Below, in pieces: positions 27,353 to 36,790 of a stretch of 64,000 bases of DNA; the stretch's first letter is position 1, and each line of letters opens with the position of its first letter. The position numbers were made by a program, and so were the translations under genes. The stretch covers positions 826,501 through 890,500 of the forward strand of contig NZ_CP039934.1 in assembly GCF_009792295.1 (NCBI RefSeq), written 5' to 3'. Source of the DNA: Myroides fluvii. Its GTDB lineage: Bacteria > Bacteroidota > Bacteroidia > Flavobacteriales > Flavobacteriaceae. The notes under the pieces were generated by a model that worked only from the letters and a program-made list of their open reading frames with translations, was not told the origin of the DNA and ran no database searches.

Positions 27353-28762
27353 TTAGTGATTTAATGATTGATGACCTTCTTTACTATCTCTTTCTTTTTT
27401 GTAGTATTCACCTGATGATTTCAAAATTGTTTTCACCTCTGCTTGCGCAATTACAGGGAAACTTCTTGAATACAACAAGAATAACACGAAGAAGAAACCG
27501 ATTGTTCCAATATAAATACCAGCATCAACAAATGTTGGTTGGAACATTGTCCAAGATGACGGTAAGTAATCTCTGTGTAACGAGGTAACGATAATTACGA
27601 AACGCTCGAACCACATCCCTACGTTTACCACAATTGAGATAATGAATGAAGCTAAAATATTAGTTCTAATTTTCTTCACCCACATTACTTGCGGAGAAAT
27701 TACGTTACAAGTCATCATCAACCAATAAGACCACCAGTATGGACCAGAAGCACGGTTTAAGAAAGCGTATTGTTCATACTCTACTCCTGAATACCAAGCT
27801 ACCCATAGCTCTGTGATATAAGCTACCCCAACCACAGATCCTGTAATCATTACGATGATGTTCATCAACTCAATATGTTGAACTGTAATATAATCTTCTA
27901 GGTTAGAAACTTTTCTCATGATGATCAACAACGTATTTACCATCGCGAATCCCGAGAAAATCGCACCCGCAACGAAGTACGGTGGTAAGATTGTTGTATG
28001 CCATCCTGGAATCACTGAAGTAGCAAAGTCAAAAGATACAATCGTGTGTACAGAAAGTACAAGTGGAGTAGCTAAACCAGCTAATACTAAGTGCACTTCC
28101 TCAAAACGTTGCCAATCTTTTGCTCTTCCAGACCAACCGAAAGATAAAATTGAATATACTCTTTTTGTAAATGGGGTGATAGCTCTATCACGTAACATAG
28201 CGAAGTCAGGTAATAAACCAGTCCACCAGAAAACTAATGATACTGATAAGTACGTAGAAATCGCGAATACGTCCCATAATAACGGCGAGTTAAAGTTTAC
28301 CCATAACGAACCAAATTGGTTTGGAATAGGCAATACCCAGTACGCTAACCATGGGCGACCCATATGTATAATAGGGAATAAACCAGCCTGAACTACTGAG
28401 AAAATTGTCATGGCCTCAGCAGAACGGTTAATTGCCATTCTCCATTTTTGTCTAAATAATAATAATACAGCAGAAATTAATGTACCGGCGTGACCGATAC
28501 CAACCCACCAAACGAAATTGGTAATATCCCAAGCCCATCCAACAGTTTTATTTAATCCCCAAGTACCTATACCTGTACCTACAGTGTAAGCCATACAGCC
28601 AACACCCCATAGGAAAGCTAACAAAGCTATAGCGAATACTCTCCACCATAATTTATTTGCTCGTCCTTCAACAGGTCTAGCCACATCCACAGTTATATCG
28701 TGGTAAGATTTCTTACCGATAACTAAAGGTTTTCTAATGGGTGCTTCGTAATGTGACGACAT
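27353..28762 (-). CDS. actC: Alternative complex III membrane subunit ActC (NrfD family)
   Basis: ActC is the polytopic NrfD-like subunit thought to carry the menaquinol site next to the iron-sulfur subunit ActB. The 469 residues include about ten membrane segments and family signatures such as WAWDITNFVWWVGIGHAGTL and FAISTYLSVSLVFWWTGLLP. Conserved Asp and His residues in these segments are as expected for the quinol site (family knowledge). It lies 40 bases after actB and 6 before actD. Confidence 0.95.
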   Translation of the reverse strand: MSSHYEAPIRKPLVIGKKSYHDITVDVARPVEGRANKLWWRVFAIALLAFLWGVGCMAYTVGTGIGTWGLNKTVGWAWDITNFVWWVGIGHAGTLISAVLLLFRQKWRMAINRSAEAMTIFSVVQAGLFPIIHMGRPWLAYWVLPIPNQFGSLWVNFNSPLLWDVFAISTYLSVSLVFWWTGLLPDFAMLRDRAITPFTKRVYSILSFGWSGRAKDWQRFEEVHLVLAGLATPLVLSVHTIVSFDFATSVIPGWHTTILPPYFVAGAIFSGFAMVNTLLIIMRKVSNLEDYITVQHIELMNIIVMITGSVVGVAYITELWVAWYSGVEYEQYAFLNRASGPYWWSYWLMMTCNVISPQVMWVKKIRTNILASFIISIVVNVGMWFERFVIIVTSLHRDYLPSSWTMFQPTFVDAGIYIGTIGFFFVLFLLYSRSFPVIAQAEVKTILKSSGEYYKKERDSKEGHQSLNH

Positions 28763-28802
28763 AATCCTTTATATGTTTCTTTAATTAATACTTCTTTTTA
28801 AA

Positions 28803-31800
28803 CTAGATATTTCTAACCTTAACGTGATAGAATACATTTGGTTTTGTACCGATGTGCTCTAACAAGTGGTATGTTCTATCTGATTCAGCTAATTTAGTAA
28901 TTTCTGATTCTTTTTCATTAACATCTCCAAATACCATAGCTCCACTTGAACAAGCAGCAGAACAAGCAGTTTCGAATTCGTTTGGACGAACCGCTCTACC
29001 TTCATTCTTCGCTTTCAAGATTGTTGCTTGCGTCATTTGAATACACAATGAACATTTCTCCATTACCCCTCTTGAACGAACTACTACGTCTGGGTTTAAC
29101 ACCATACGTCCTAAATCGTCATTCATGTGGAAATCGAACTCATCATTTTGAGCATATAAGAACCAGTTGAAACGTCTAACCTTATAAGGACAGTTGTTTG
29201 CACAGTATCTAGTTCCAACACAACGGTTATAAGCCATGTGGTTTTGACCTTGGCGTCCGTGTGACGTAGCCGCTACCGGACATACAGTCTCACAAGGTGC
29301 GTGATTACAGTGCTGACACATTACAGGTTGGAAAACTACTTGTGGGTTATCCGCAGGGTGCTCTAACTCCATATAAGCAGAACGAGCCTCTGAGAAACCT
29401 TTTGCTGTAACTTTCTTATCAACATCAGCAGCAAATGTATCTTCTGATGAATAGTATCTATCAATACGCAACCAGTGCATATCTCTACTTCTTCTAACCT
29501 CTGATTTACCAACAACTGGTACGTTGTTTTCAGCGTGACATGCAATAACACATGCTCCACATCCTGTACAAGCGTTTAAGTCGATCGATAAATTAAAGTG
29601 ATGACCTACAGTACGGTCAAATGATTCCCAAATATCAATTGATGAAGCTCTTACTTCTTGGTGATCGTAAGAAACCATTGGGAAGATATTCCACTCCTCA
29701 ACATCTTTTGTATTGAAAATTTCTAATGTAGTATCTTTCACGATATCACCTCTACTCATCAATGTGTTCTGTAACTGAACACAAGCAAACTCATGGTTTC
29801 CTGATGCTTTGGCTACAGTAACCGATTGTACATTTTCGAAGTTGTGATATAATGCATAAGCGTTAACTCCCACTTGCATATCTTCTTTCAAGCTTGCTTT
29901 TCTTCCGTAACCGAAAGCTAAACCAACAGTTCCAGCCGCTTGACCAGGTTGAATTAATGCAGGTACATTTTCTAAAGTAACACCATTTGCTGTAAGCGTA
30001 ACATAGCTTCCGTCCAACCCACCGTTAGCTACGTGGAAGTTTACGATTCCAAAAGTTTCAGCATCAGCGCGCGAGATTGTTAAGTAGTTATCCCATGAAA
30101 CACGCGTGATTGGATCTGGAAACTCTTGTAACCAAGGGTTATTTGCTTGTTGTCCATCTCCCATACCTGTTTTAGTATACAACACCAACTCAAGTCCTTC
30201 CCCTTTTTTCGCTTTGCTTAACGCAGCAGCAGCAGAAGAGAAATCAGCAGTAGCTGCTACTTTTGTATTTTCACCCGCAACAGCAAAACCATCGTGAACC
30301 AATTGATTCCAAGTTAACCCAGAAACATAAGAAACACTCGTTGTTTTAACATAGTCATAATACGCCGTATTATTTCCATTCCACAACAATAAAGCCTCTT
30401 GGAACTGTCTTGTATCAAATAAAGGTCTGATTGTCGGTTGCGTAACTGAATAGTGACCTTTTTTAATCATCACATCACCCCAAGCCTCTAAGTAGTGAGG
30501 AGCAGCAGCTGCGATTGTAGTCTCTAAAGCAGTTTCATCTTCTTTCATTGAGAAACTAACTGAAGTTTTCACTTTCTTCAATCCCTCAACAAAAGCAGCA
30601 CTATTTGCTAAAGTATATACTGGATTAATTCCTGACATAATTAAAGTATGCACTTTACCTGCATTCATTTCTTTAATTAACTCAGTAACTTTTGCAGCAT
30701 TACCTTGTCTTACATATTTTGTTTGTTCTGGCATGAATGCCTCTGATTGCAACGCTTCGTTAATTGCAAAAACAACTAATTGTGCATTAACATCATCTAA
30801 ACCTGTAACAACAACTCCTTTTGAACCTGCTGCTTTTACTTGTTTAGCTGCTTTCGCGATTGCTTCGTCGTATACTGTACTAGCAGAAGAAACTGACCCT
30901 CCTACGATTGCGTTGTACAACTTCACTAATGCAGCCTTTTGATCCGCAACAGTTAATGGAAGACGAACATCTGCATTAGCTCCAGAAAGACTCATATTAG
31001 CTTCAATCTGAATATGCTTAGACATTACTCCATTTTTAGGAATACGTTTTTGAGCATAAGCTGAATCGTATCCTCCACCTTGCCAATCTCCTAAGATATC
31101 AGCACCAACAGAAACGATTACACTTGCCTTACCGAAATCGTAATCAGCTAATCCGCGTTTTCCGTATGCTTGTTCATAAGCATCTGCAGCAGCAGAAGAT
31201 GAAACCGCATCGTATATTACGTGTTTAGCGTTTGGATTAGATTCGATAAACTCACCGATTAATTTATCAGTAGAAGGACTTGCCATTGTATTAGTCAATA
31301 ACACAACACTACCTCCTGTTGCTTTAGCATCTTGTAAACTTGCTCTTACCTTAGCATCTACATCATCCCAAGAAGCATTTTTACCTTCGATTTTCGGCGC
31401 TCTTAATCGCAAGCTATCATACATCGAAAGCACTGATGCATGCACACGTGCATTGGCACCAGAATATGCATTTGCAAGTTTGTTATTATCAATTTTGATT
31501 GGACGACCCTCACGAGTCTTAACCAAAACATTCACAAAATCAAAACCATCTGCGATTGTAGTCGCGTAGTAGTCTGCAATTCCAGGGATAATCTCCTCTG
31601 GCTGAACCACGTAAGGAATTGATTTTATTACCGGTCCTTCACAAGCAGCTAATGTTGCTGCAGCTGTTGAAAAACCAACATATTTCAAAAAGTCTCGACG
31701 AGTTGTTGAAGAAGAAGACAATTTGTTTTTGTCCCCAAGAAATTCATCTGTAGGAATTTCCTCAACAAACTCATTGTTTCTTAGCGTCTCAACAATAGAA

Positions 31801-31853
31801 CTATTATCATTCAGCTCTTCAACACTTTTCCAGTATTTTTTGTTTGATGCCAT
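28803..31853 (-). CDS. actB: Alternative complex III iron-sulfur subunit ActB with molybdopterin-oxidoreductase-like domain
   Basis: ActB is the large periplasmic electron-carrying subunit of alternative complex III. It has 1016 residues. A Tat-like twin-Arg signal (STTRRDFLKYVGFSTAAATL, about residues 50-69) is preceded by an unusually long N-terminal extension typical of this family. A molybdopterin-oxidoreductase-like region (about 90-700) carries no evident cofactor, and a ferredoxin-like C-terminal part (about 745-1000) has four clusters' Cys sets: CTGCGACVIAC, CQHCNHAPCETVCP, CVGTRYCANNCPYK and CSLCIQM with CSAACSSGAM. Electrons pass from quinol to the hemes of ActA and ActE. Confidence 0.96.
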   Translation of the reverse strand: MASNKKYWKSVEELNDNSSIVETLRNNEFVEEIPTDEFLGDKNKLSSSSTTRRDFLKYVGFSTAAATLAACEGPVIKSIPYVVQPEEIIPGIADYYATTIADGFDFVNVLVKTREGRPIKIDNNKLANAYSGANARVHASVLSMYDSLRLRAPKIEGKNASWDDVDAKVRASLQDAKATGGSVVLLTNTMASPSTDKLIGEFIESNPNAKHVIYDAVSSSAAADAYEQAYGKRGLADYDFGKASVIVSVGADILGDWQGGGYDSAYAQKRIPKNGVMSKHIQIEANMSLSGANADVRLPLTVADQKAALVKLYNAIVGGSVSSASTVYDEAIAKAAKQVKAAGSKGVVVTGLDDVNAQLVVFAINEALQSEAFMPEQTKYVRQGNAAKVTELIKEMNAGKVHTLIMSGINPVYTLANSAAFVEGLKKVKTSVSFSMKEDETALETTIAAAAPHYLEAWGDVMIKKGHYSVTQPTIRPLFDTRQFQEALLLWNGNNTAYYDYVKTTSVSYVSGLTWNQLVHDGFAVAGENTKVAATADFSSAAAALSKAKKGEGLELVLYTKTGMGDGQQANNPWLQEFPDPITRVSWDNYLTISRADAETFGIVNFHVANGGLDGSYVTLTANGVTLENVPALIQPGQAAGTVGLAFGYGRKASLKEDMQVGVNAYALYHNFENVQSVTVAKASGNHEFACVQLQNTLMSRGDIVKDTTLEIFNTKDVEEWNIFPMVSYDHQEVRASSIDIWESFDRTVGHHFNLSIDLNACTGCGACVIACHAENNVPVVGKSEVRRSRDMHWLRIDRYYSSEDTFAADVDKKVTAKGFSEARSAYMELEHPADNPQVVFQPVMCQHCNHAPCETVCPVAATSHGRQGQNHMAYNRCVGTRYCANNCPYKVRRFNWFLYAQNDEFDFHMNDDLGRMVLNPDVVVRSRGVMEKCSLCIQMTQATILKAKNEGRAVRPNEFETACSAACSSGAMVFGDVNEKESEITKLAESDRTYHLLEHIGTKPNVFYHVKVRNI

Positions 31854-31890
31854 TGTATATAAATATTAGCTTCTTATTCTTAAATAATTC

Positions 31891-33171
31891 TTAATAGTGA
31901 CATTTACCACACTCTAGTCCACCCATTTGAGCAACTGTCAATTTCTCTACTCCGTACTTGTTAGCAAGTTCGTCATGGATTTTAGCATAGTAAGCATTGT
32001 CTTTCAACTTAACATCAGTTGTTCTGTGACAGTCAATACACCATCCCATAGTTAATGGAGAATGTTGTCTCATGATTTCCATTTCTTCCACTGGTCCGTG
32101 ACAAGTTTGACATTCTAAACCAGCAACATTCACGTGTTGTGAGTGATTATAGTAAACGAAATCAGGTAAATTATGAATACGAACCCATTTTACAGGCTTC
32201 TCTTTACCAGTATATTTTTGAGCAGCAGGATCCCATCCAACAGCATCATATAACTTTTGAATTTCAGCAGTATAAAACTCTGGTGTGTATTTTCCGTAAT
32301 CTGTTCCAGCATCACCTGTAAACTCACTGATGTTTTTATGACAGTTCATACAAACATTTAATGAAGGAATACCTGAAGTTTTACTTGATCTTGCAGAGGA
32401 GTGACAATATTTACAATCAATACCGTTATCTCCTGCGTGAATTTTGTGTGAGAAGTGAATAGGCTGAACTGGCTCATACCCTTTATCTACTCCAATTTGC
32501 ATCATATACCCGTAAGCGAAATACGATCCAATTAAAACAAATATAATTGTAGAGCAAATTACTAAGAATTGGTTTTTCACAAACGCTTTCCACATTGGAA
32601 CTGTTTGGCGAACTTCTTCTGTTAAACCATTAGCTTCAACAACTTTATTCAATACTTTTTTAACAAGGAAAAGCATCGTTACCAATAATAACAACACCAC
32701 TACTAATGCCCCTAATACAATCATATTAGAAACCGCATCTCCACCACCTTGTCCCTGAGCACCATCTGTACTTGCAGTAGCAGCTGGAGTCTCAGCTTTT
32801 GGTTCAGACACATACGCCAAAATATCATCAATATTTTGGTCAGATAAACCTGGGAAGTCGTTCATCACAACTTTGTTCCACTCGTCGAACAGTTTTACCG
32901 CACGAGCATCACCAGATTTAATCAAAGATGAACTACTTTTAATCCACTTGTGTAGCCATTCTACATCCCCGTCGTGACGTTCAACAACTCCACGCAATGC
33001 AGGTCCTGTTGAAGCCCCGTCCATCTTATGACATGCCGCACAGTTAGAATTAAACAATTCCTTACCCTTTGCTACATCCTGAGCAAATGAAATTGTAGAA
33101 AACGATAGCATTAATGCTAAACAAAAGAATAAAATCTTTGAAAACGAATTATGGTTACCCACTTTTTTCAT
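31891..33171 (-). CDS. actA: Alternative complex III multiheme cytochrome ActA with N-terminal monoheme domain
   Basis: ActA is the multiheme cytochrome c subunit. The ATG at 33171 gives 426 residues with a signal peptide ending near FAQDVAKG; an in-frame TTG at 33219 would prefix an unlikely sequence. Six CxxCH sites are visible: CAACH (44-48) in a monoheme domain, then after two hydrophobic segments (about 150-175 and 200-220) CKYCH, CMNCH, CQTCH, CIDCH and CGKCH, the last two residues from the C-terminus. The classic subunit is pentaheme, so this form joins a monoheme cytochrome domain to it. It is the first gene of the long respiratory operon. Confidence 0.95.
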   Translation of the reverse strand: MKKVGNHNSFSKILFFCLALMLSFSTISFAQDVAKGKELFNSNCAACHKMDGASTGPALRGVVERHDGDVEWLHKWIKSSSSLIKSGDARAVKLFDEWNKVVMNDFPGLSDQNIDDILAYVSEPKAETPAATASTDGAQGQGGGDAVSNMIVLGALVVVLLLLVTMLFLVKKVLNKVVEANGLTEEVRQTVPMWKAFVKNQFLVICSTIIFVLIGSYFAYGYMMQIGVDKGYEPVQPIHFSHKIHAGDNGIDCKYCHSSARSSKTSGIPSLNVCMNCHKNISEFTGDAGTDYGKYTPEFYTAEIQKLYDAVGWDPAAQKYTGKEKPVKWVRIHNLPDFVYYNHSQHVNVAGLECQTCHGPVEEMEIMRQHSPLTMGWCIDCHRTTDVKLKDNAYYAKIHDELANKYGVEKLTVAQMGGLECGKCHY

Positions 33172-33260
33172 AGTTATAAATTGATTTTCAACTAAACTTG
33201 GTCTTTCTAATAACAGCAATAATCAACTATTATTCAATACACCTTATTTACAAACTCCGA

Positions 33261-33268
33261 CAAAAATA
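33261..33268 (-). promoter_or_regulatory. Putative -7 box (TATTTTTG) of the act-cox operon
   Basis: TATTTTTG on the minus strand, about 90 bases upstream of the actA ATG, matches TAnnTTTG. No clear TTG is found at -33. The leader would be about 80 bases, long for this window, in a 220-base divergent region shared with the SPOR gene. Confidence 0.35.
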
Positions 33269-33365
33269 CAATTTATGCATAACTCTTAAAACCTTTAACG
33301 ACCTTAATCTTTAATTTATACGCGTTCTAAATAAAGGGCTCTCGCGCAATTTTCAAGAATAATTG

Positions 33366-33373
33366 TAAATTTG
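33366..33373 (+). promoter_or_regulatory. Putative -7 box (TAAATTTG) of the SPOR gene
   Basis: TAAATTTG lies 18 bases before the ATG at 33392 and matches TAnnTTTG. The -33 TTG is not evident. Confidence 0.4.
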
Positions 33374-33391
33374 CTTCAAATACATTTCATT

Positions 33392-33772
33392 ATGAGAATT
33401 TTAAGAATGTTTCCGGTCCTTTTTTGCTTGTTTTTTATGCATCTAATAAGTTTTGCTCAAGAGCGAAACAACGCAATTCAAGAGCCTTTAGCGATAAAAA
33501 AACTAGTAGAAGCGAAAAGAAACACAACAACGCCAGGGCTAAACACAGATAAATACAATATTCAAGTTTTTTATGGAAAAAACAATGAAGCTAAAGCTGC
33601 ACTAGCACGTGTCAAACGTCTATACCCAGATTTAGAAGCAACCTTAGTTTACTCCAATCCTTCATACAAAGTTTTGGCAGGAAATTTCAAAACGCGTTTA
33701 GAAGCAGAGCGATACCTGCAAACCCTTAAAAAAGATTTTGACAACTCTTTACTCCTTCGACCAGGAAAATAA
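33392..33772 (+). CDS. Exported SPOR domain protein
   Basis: This 126-residue protein has a signal peptide (about residues 5-22, ending FAQ) and a C-terminal SPOR domain (about 50-122: YNIQVFYGKNNEAKAALARV, YKVLAGNFKTRLEAERYL), a fold that binds peptidoglycan denuded of stem peptides at division or remodelling sites. The ATG at 33392 is preferred over an in-frame TTG at 33371, which lies in the predicted -7 box. It is a single-gene unit with a shared terminator against leuS. Confidence 0.9.
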   Translation: MRILRMFPVLFCLFFMHLISFAQERNNAIQEPLAIKKLVEAKRNTTTPGLNTDKYNIQVFYGKNNEAKAALARVKRLYPDLEATLVYSNPSYKVLAGNFKTRLEAERYLQTLKKDFDNSLLLRPGK

Positions 33773-33776
33773 AATA

Positions 33777-33811
33777 AAAAATCCCGTTGCACTTTTGTAC
33801 AACGGGATTTT
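33777..33811. terminator. Bidirectional terminator between the SPOR gene and leuS
   Basis: A 12-bp stem (33778..33789 with 33800..33811) sits between convergent stops at 33772 and 33835. T-rich tails follow on both strands. Confidence 0.88.
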
Positions 33812-33834
33812 CTTTATTTCATTTCCTCGAAAAA

Positions 33835-36648
33835 TTATCCAACAATGTTTATAATTTTCCCCGGTACTACAATTAACTTTTTGGGCTCACGTCCTTGTAA
33901 TTGCGCCTGAGTTCTTTCGTCAGCTAAAATAATTTGCTCAATTTCTTCCACACTCAAATCTAAAGCTAATTCAATTTTGAAACGCATTTTCCCGTTAAAA
34001 GAAACCGGATATTCCTTTGCTTCTTCTACAAGATATTCAGCTTTAAATTCTGGGAATTCCTGATCAGCAATTGTCTTACTATGTCCCAACATACTCCAAA
34101 GCTCTTCCGCTATATGTGGCGCATAAGGTGCTACTAAAATAGCTAAAGGCTCAAGGATTGCACGGTGGTGACATTTTTGCTGCCCTAACTCATTCACACA
34201 AATCATAAACTGAGAAACTGAAGTATTGAATGAAAATGCTTCGATATCTTCTTGTACTTTCTTAATCGTTTTATGAAGGGATTTGTACATTTCTTTTGTC
34301 GGCTCTTCCTCTACAACAACAACTGCCGTGTCATCTGCATACAATCTCCACAATTTTTTCAAGAATCCAAATACCCCCGAAATACCAGCCGTATTCCAAG
34401 GCTTTGCCTGCTCTAAAGGTCCTAGGAACATTTCGTATAAGCGCAATGTATCCGCACCATATTCTTGACAGATATCATCTGGATTAACCACATTATAATA
34501 AGACTTAGACATTTTTTCAACTTCATGCCCGACAATATATTTTCCGGCAGCATTGCAAACAAATTCAGCCGTTGCATAATCAGGTCTCCACGCCTTGAAT
34601 TCCTCCATATCTAATTCAGATGAATTATTTACCAATCCTACATAAGCGTAAAGTTGTTGTACTTTCTCGTCTTTAATCATATCCTTAGATATAAAGGTAT
34701 TGGTTCCTTCGATGCGATATACAAAAGCAGAAGTACCCAAAATCATCCCTTGATTGATTAATTTTGCAAAAGGCTCTTCTGTTGGCGCTACACCAATATC
34801 TTTTAAAAATTTATTCCAAAAGCGGCTATACAATAAGTGACCTGTTGCATGCTCGCTTCCTCCTATATATAAATCGACATTTTGCCAGTAGCTCAACGCT
34901 TCCTCTGAAGCAATAAACTCCTCATTTGTTGGATCCATATAACGCATCCAATACCAAGAAGACCCCGCCCAGCCAGGCATCGTATTTAACTCTAATGCGA
35001 AAATAGTTTGCTCGTTGATTAAATCATTCGCCACTACTTTATTATTCACCGTATCCCAAGCCCATGTTGCAGCATTTCCCAAAGGTGGTTGACCATCTTC
35101 CGTTGGCAAATACTTTTCAACTTCTGGCAACAAAATTGGCAAATGCGCTTTCTCAATCATTTTAGGTAAACCATTCACGTAATAAACCGGAAACGGCTCT
35201 CCCCAATAACGCTGACGAGAAAATACTGCATCGCGCAAGCGATAATTTGTTTTTCCTTTTCCTTGACCTAAAGCTTCGATTGCAGCAATTGCTTTAGCAG
35301 CAGCTTCTTTATAGGCTAATCCATTCAAGAAATCAGAATTTTCTAATACGAATCCTTCTTTTTCAGCAAAAGCTTCTTCGCTAATATCTTGATTAAAAAT
35401 ATTCTTTATTGCAATACCGAAGTGTTTGGCAAAAGCATAGTCACGTGAATCACCAGCAGGAACAGCCATTACAGCCCCTGTTCCATATCCAGCTAGTACG
35501 TAATCGCCAATCCAAATCTCAACAGGTTCTTTTGTAAATGGATGCTCAGCATAGGCTCCTGTAAAAACCCCTGAGATTTTTTTCACATCTGCCATACGAT
35601 CGCGCTCGCTGCGTTTTGATGTAGCCTCAATATAAGCTTCTACTTCGCTTTTTTGCTGTGCAGTAGTAATTTTTCTAACCAAATCGTGTTCTGGCGCTAA
35701 TGTCATAAAACTCACACCAAAAATCGTATCCGGACGCGTCGTAAATACTTCGATTGTATCAGTAGATTCTTTTAAATTAAAAATCACAGACGCTCCCACG
35801 GATTTTCCAATCCAATTGCGTTGACTTTCTTTTAAGCTCTCTGTCCAGTCGATCGTATTTAATCCTTCCAACAAACGCTCAGCATAAGCTGAAATACGCA
35901 TACTCCATTGTTTCATCTTTTTGCGAACAACAGGATGTCCTCCACGCTCAGATAAACCATCTTTAATTTCGTCATTAGCCAATACTGTACCTAAAGCGGG
36001 ACACCAGTTTACTTCTGTTTCCGCTAAATACGTTAAGCGATATTGCAACAAAATACGCTCCTTTTCTTCTGTTGAAAAAGAATTCCATGCAGCAGCAGTA
36101 AACAGTTCAATTGACTCATCACAAACCGCTTGTACACTTGCATTTCCCTCTTTTTCAAATAAAGCGATTAACGTGGTGATTGACTCCGCTTTATCAGACA
36201 CCTTATTATACCAAGCATTGAACAACTGAATAAAAATCCATTGTGTATGCTTGTAGTAATCAGCATTTGATGTGCGAATTTCACGTGACCAATCAAAAGA
36301 AAATCCGATCTGATCTAATTGTTCTCGGTAACGAGCGATATTTACCTCCGTAGTAACAGCAGGGTGCTGACCTGTTTGTATAGCATATTGCTCAGCAGGT
36401 AATCCAAAACTGTCATACCCTTGCGGATGTAATACATTAAATCCTTTGTGTCGTTTATATCGTGCAAAAATATCAGAAGCAATATACCCCAGTGGATGTC
36501 CGACATGCAGTCCTGCTCCTGATGGATAAGGGAACATATCTAGCACATAATACTTCGGTTTATCGGATGTATTTGAGGTTTTAAAAGTTTCATTTTCTTT
36601 CCAAAACTTTTGCCATTTTGCTTCAATTTCGCTTGGATTGTATTTCAT
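33835..36648 (-). CDS. leuS: Leucyl-tRNA synthetase
   Basis: This class I synthetase charges tRNA-Leu. The 937 residues include the HIGH-type motif (GAGLHVGHPLGY, about 43-54), a CP1 editing domain with TTRPDTIFGVSF and a Bacteroidetes-style insertion, and the KMSKS loop (EKMSKSYYNVVNPDD, about 713-727). The editing Asp region ESAM-like segment is replaced by AVPAGDSRDYAFA, which is a usual variant. The N-terminal MKYNPSEIEAKWQKFW is the normal start. It is a single-gene unit. Confidence 0.97.
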   Translation of the reverse strand: MKYNPSEIEAKWQKFWKENETFKTSNTSDKPKYYVLDMFPYPSGAGLHVGHPLGYIASDIFARYKRHKGFNVLHPQGYDSFGLPAEQYAIQTGQHPAVTTEVNIARYREQLDQIGFSFDWSREIRTSNADYYKHTQWIFIQLFNAWYNKVSDKAESITTLIALFEKEGNASVQAVCDESIELFTAAAWNSFSTEEKERILLQYRLTYLAETEVNWCPALGTVLANDEIKDGLSERGGHPVVRKKMKQWSMRISAYAERLLEGLNTIDWTESLKESQRNWIGKSVGASVIFNLKESTDTIEVFTTRPDTIFGVSFMTLAPEHDLVRKITTAQQKSEVEAYIEATSKRSERDRMADVKKISGVFTGAYAEHPFTKEPVEIWIGDYVLAGYGTGAVMAVPAGDSRDYAFAKHFGIAIKNIFNQDISEEAFAEKEGFVLENSDFLNGLAYKEAAAKAIAAIEALGQGKGKTNYRLRDAVFSRQRYWGEPFPVYYVNGLPKMIEKAHLPILLPEVEKYLPTEDGQPPLGNAATWAWDTVNNKVVANDLINEQTIFALELNTMPGWAGSSWYWMRYMDPTNEEFIASEEALSYWQNVDLYIGGSEHATGHLLYSRFWNKFLKDIGVAPTEEPFAKLINQGMILGTSAFVYRIEGTNTFISKDMIKDEKVQQLYAYVGLVNNSSELDMEEFKAWRPDYATAEFVCNAAGKYIVGHEVEKMSKSYYNVVNPDDICQEYGADTLRLYEMFLGPLEQAKPWNTAGISGVFGFLKKLWRLYADDTAVVVVEEEPTKEMYKSLHKTIKKVQEDIEAFSFNTSVSQFMICVNELGQQKCHHRAILEPLAILVAPYAPHIAEELWSMLGHSKTIADQEFPEFKAEYLVEEAKEYPVSFNGKMRFKIELALDLSVEEIEQIILADERTQAQLQGREPKKLIVVPGKIINIVG

Positions 36649-36714
36649 AGTATAAATATCAATTATTACACATGTTCTTTATCGATTCACTCGAAAAAAA
36701 ACGCCTACTTGACG

Positions 36715-36722
36715 CAAAAATA
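36715..36722 (-). promoter_or_regulatory. Putative -7 box (TATTTTTG) of leuS
   Basis: TATTTTTG on the minus strand lies 67 bases upstream of the leuS ATG. It fits TAnnTTTG but lacks a clear -33 TTG. The adjacent bases belong to a 19-base sequence repeated at 39344. Confidence 0.32.
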
Positions 36723-36736
36723 AACTATATTTATAA
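36718..36736 (+). repeat. 19-base AT-rich repeat, copy 1 (upstream of leuS)
   Basis: The sequence AAATAAACTATATTTATAA occurs here and again at 39344..39362, both in intergenic DNA and in the same orientation, each followed by a similar A-rich stretch containing AGAAAA. It may be a shared promoter-upstream element or chance in AT-rich DNA. Confidence 0.4.
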
Positions 36737-36790
36737 GAAAGAGAAAACTTTAATTCACTTACTTACAACAAAACAACACAGAAGTAGTGT

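Noticed and set aside
27918..28391. 157-codon plus-strand frame inside actC
   Set aside because: Antisense shadow of a well supported NrfD-family gene.
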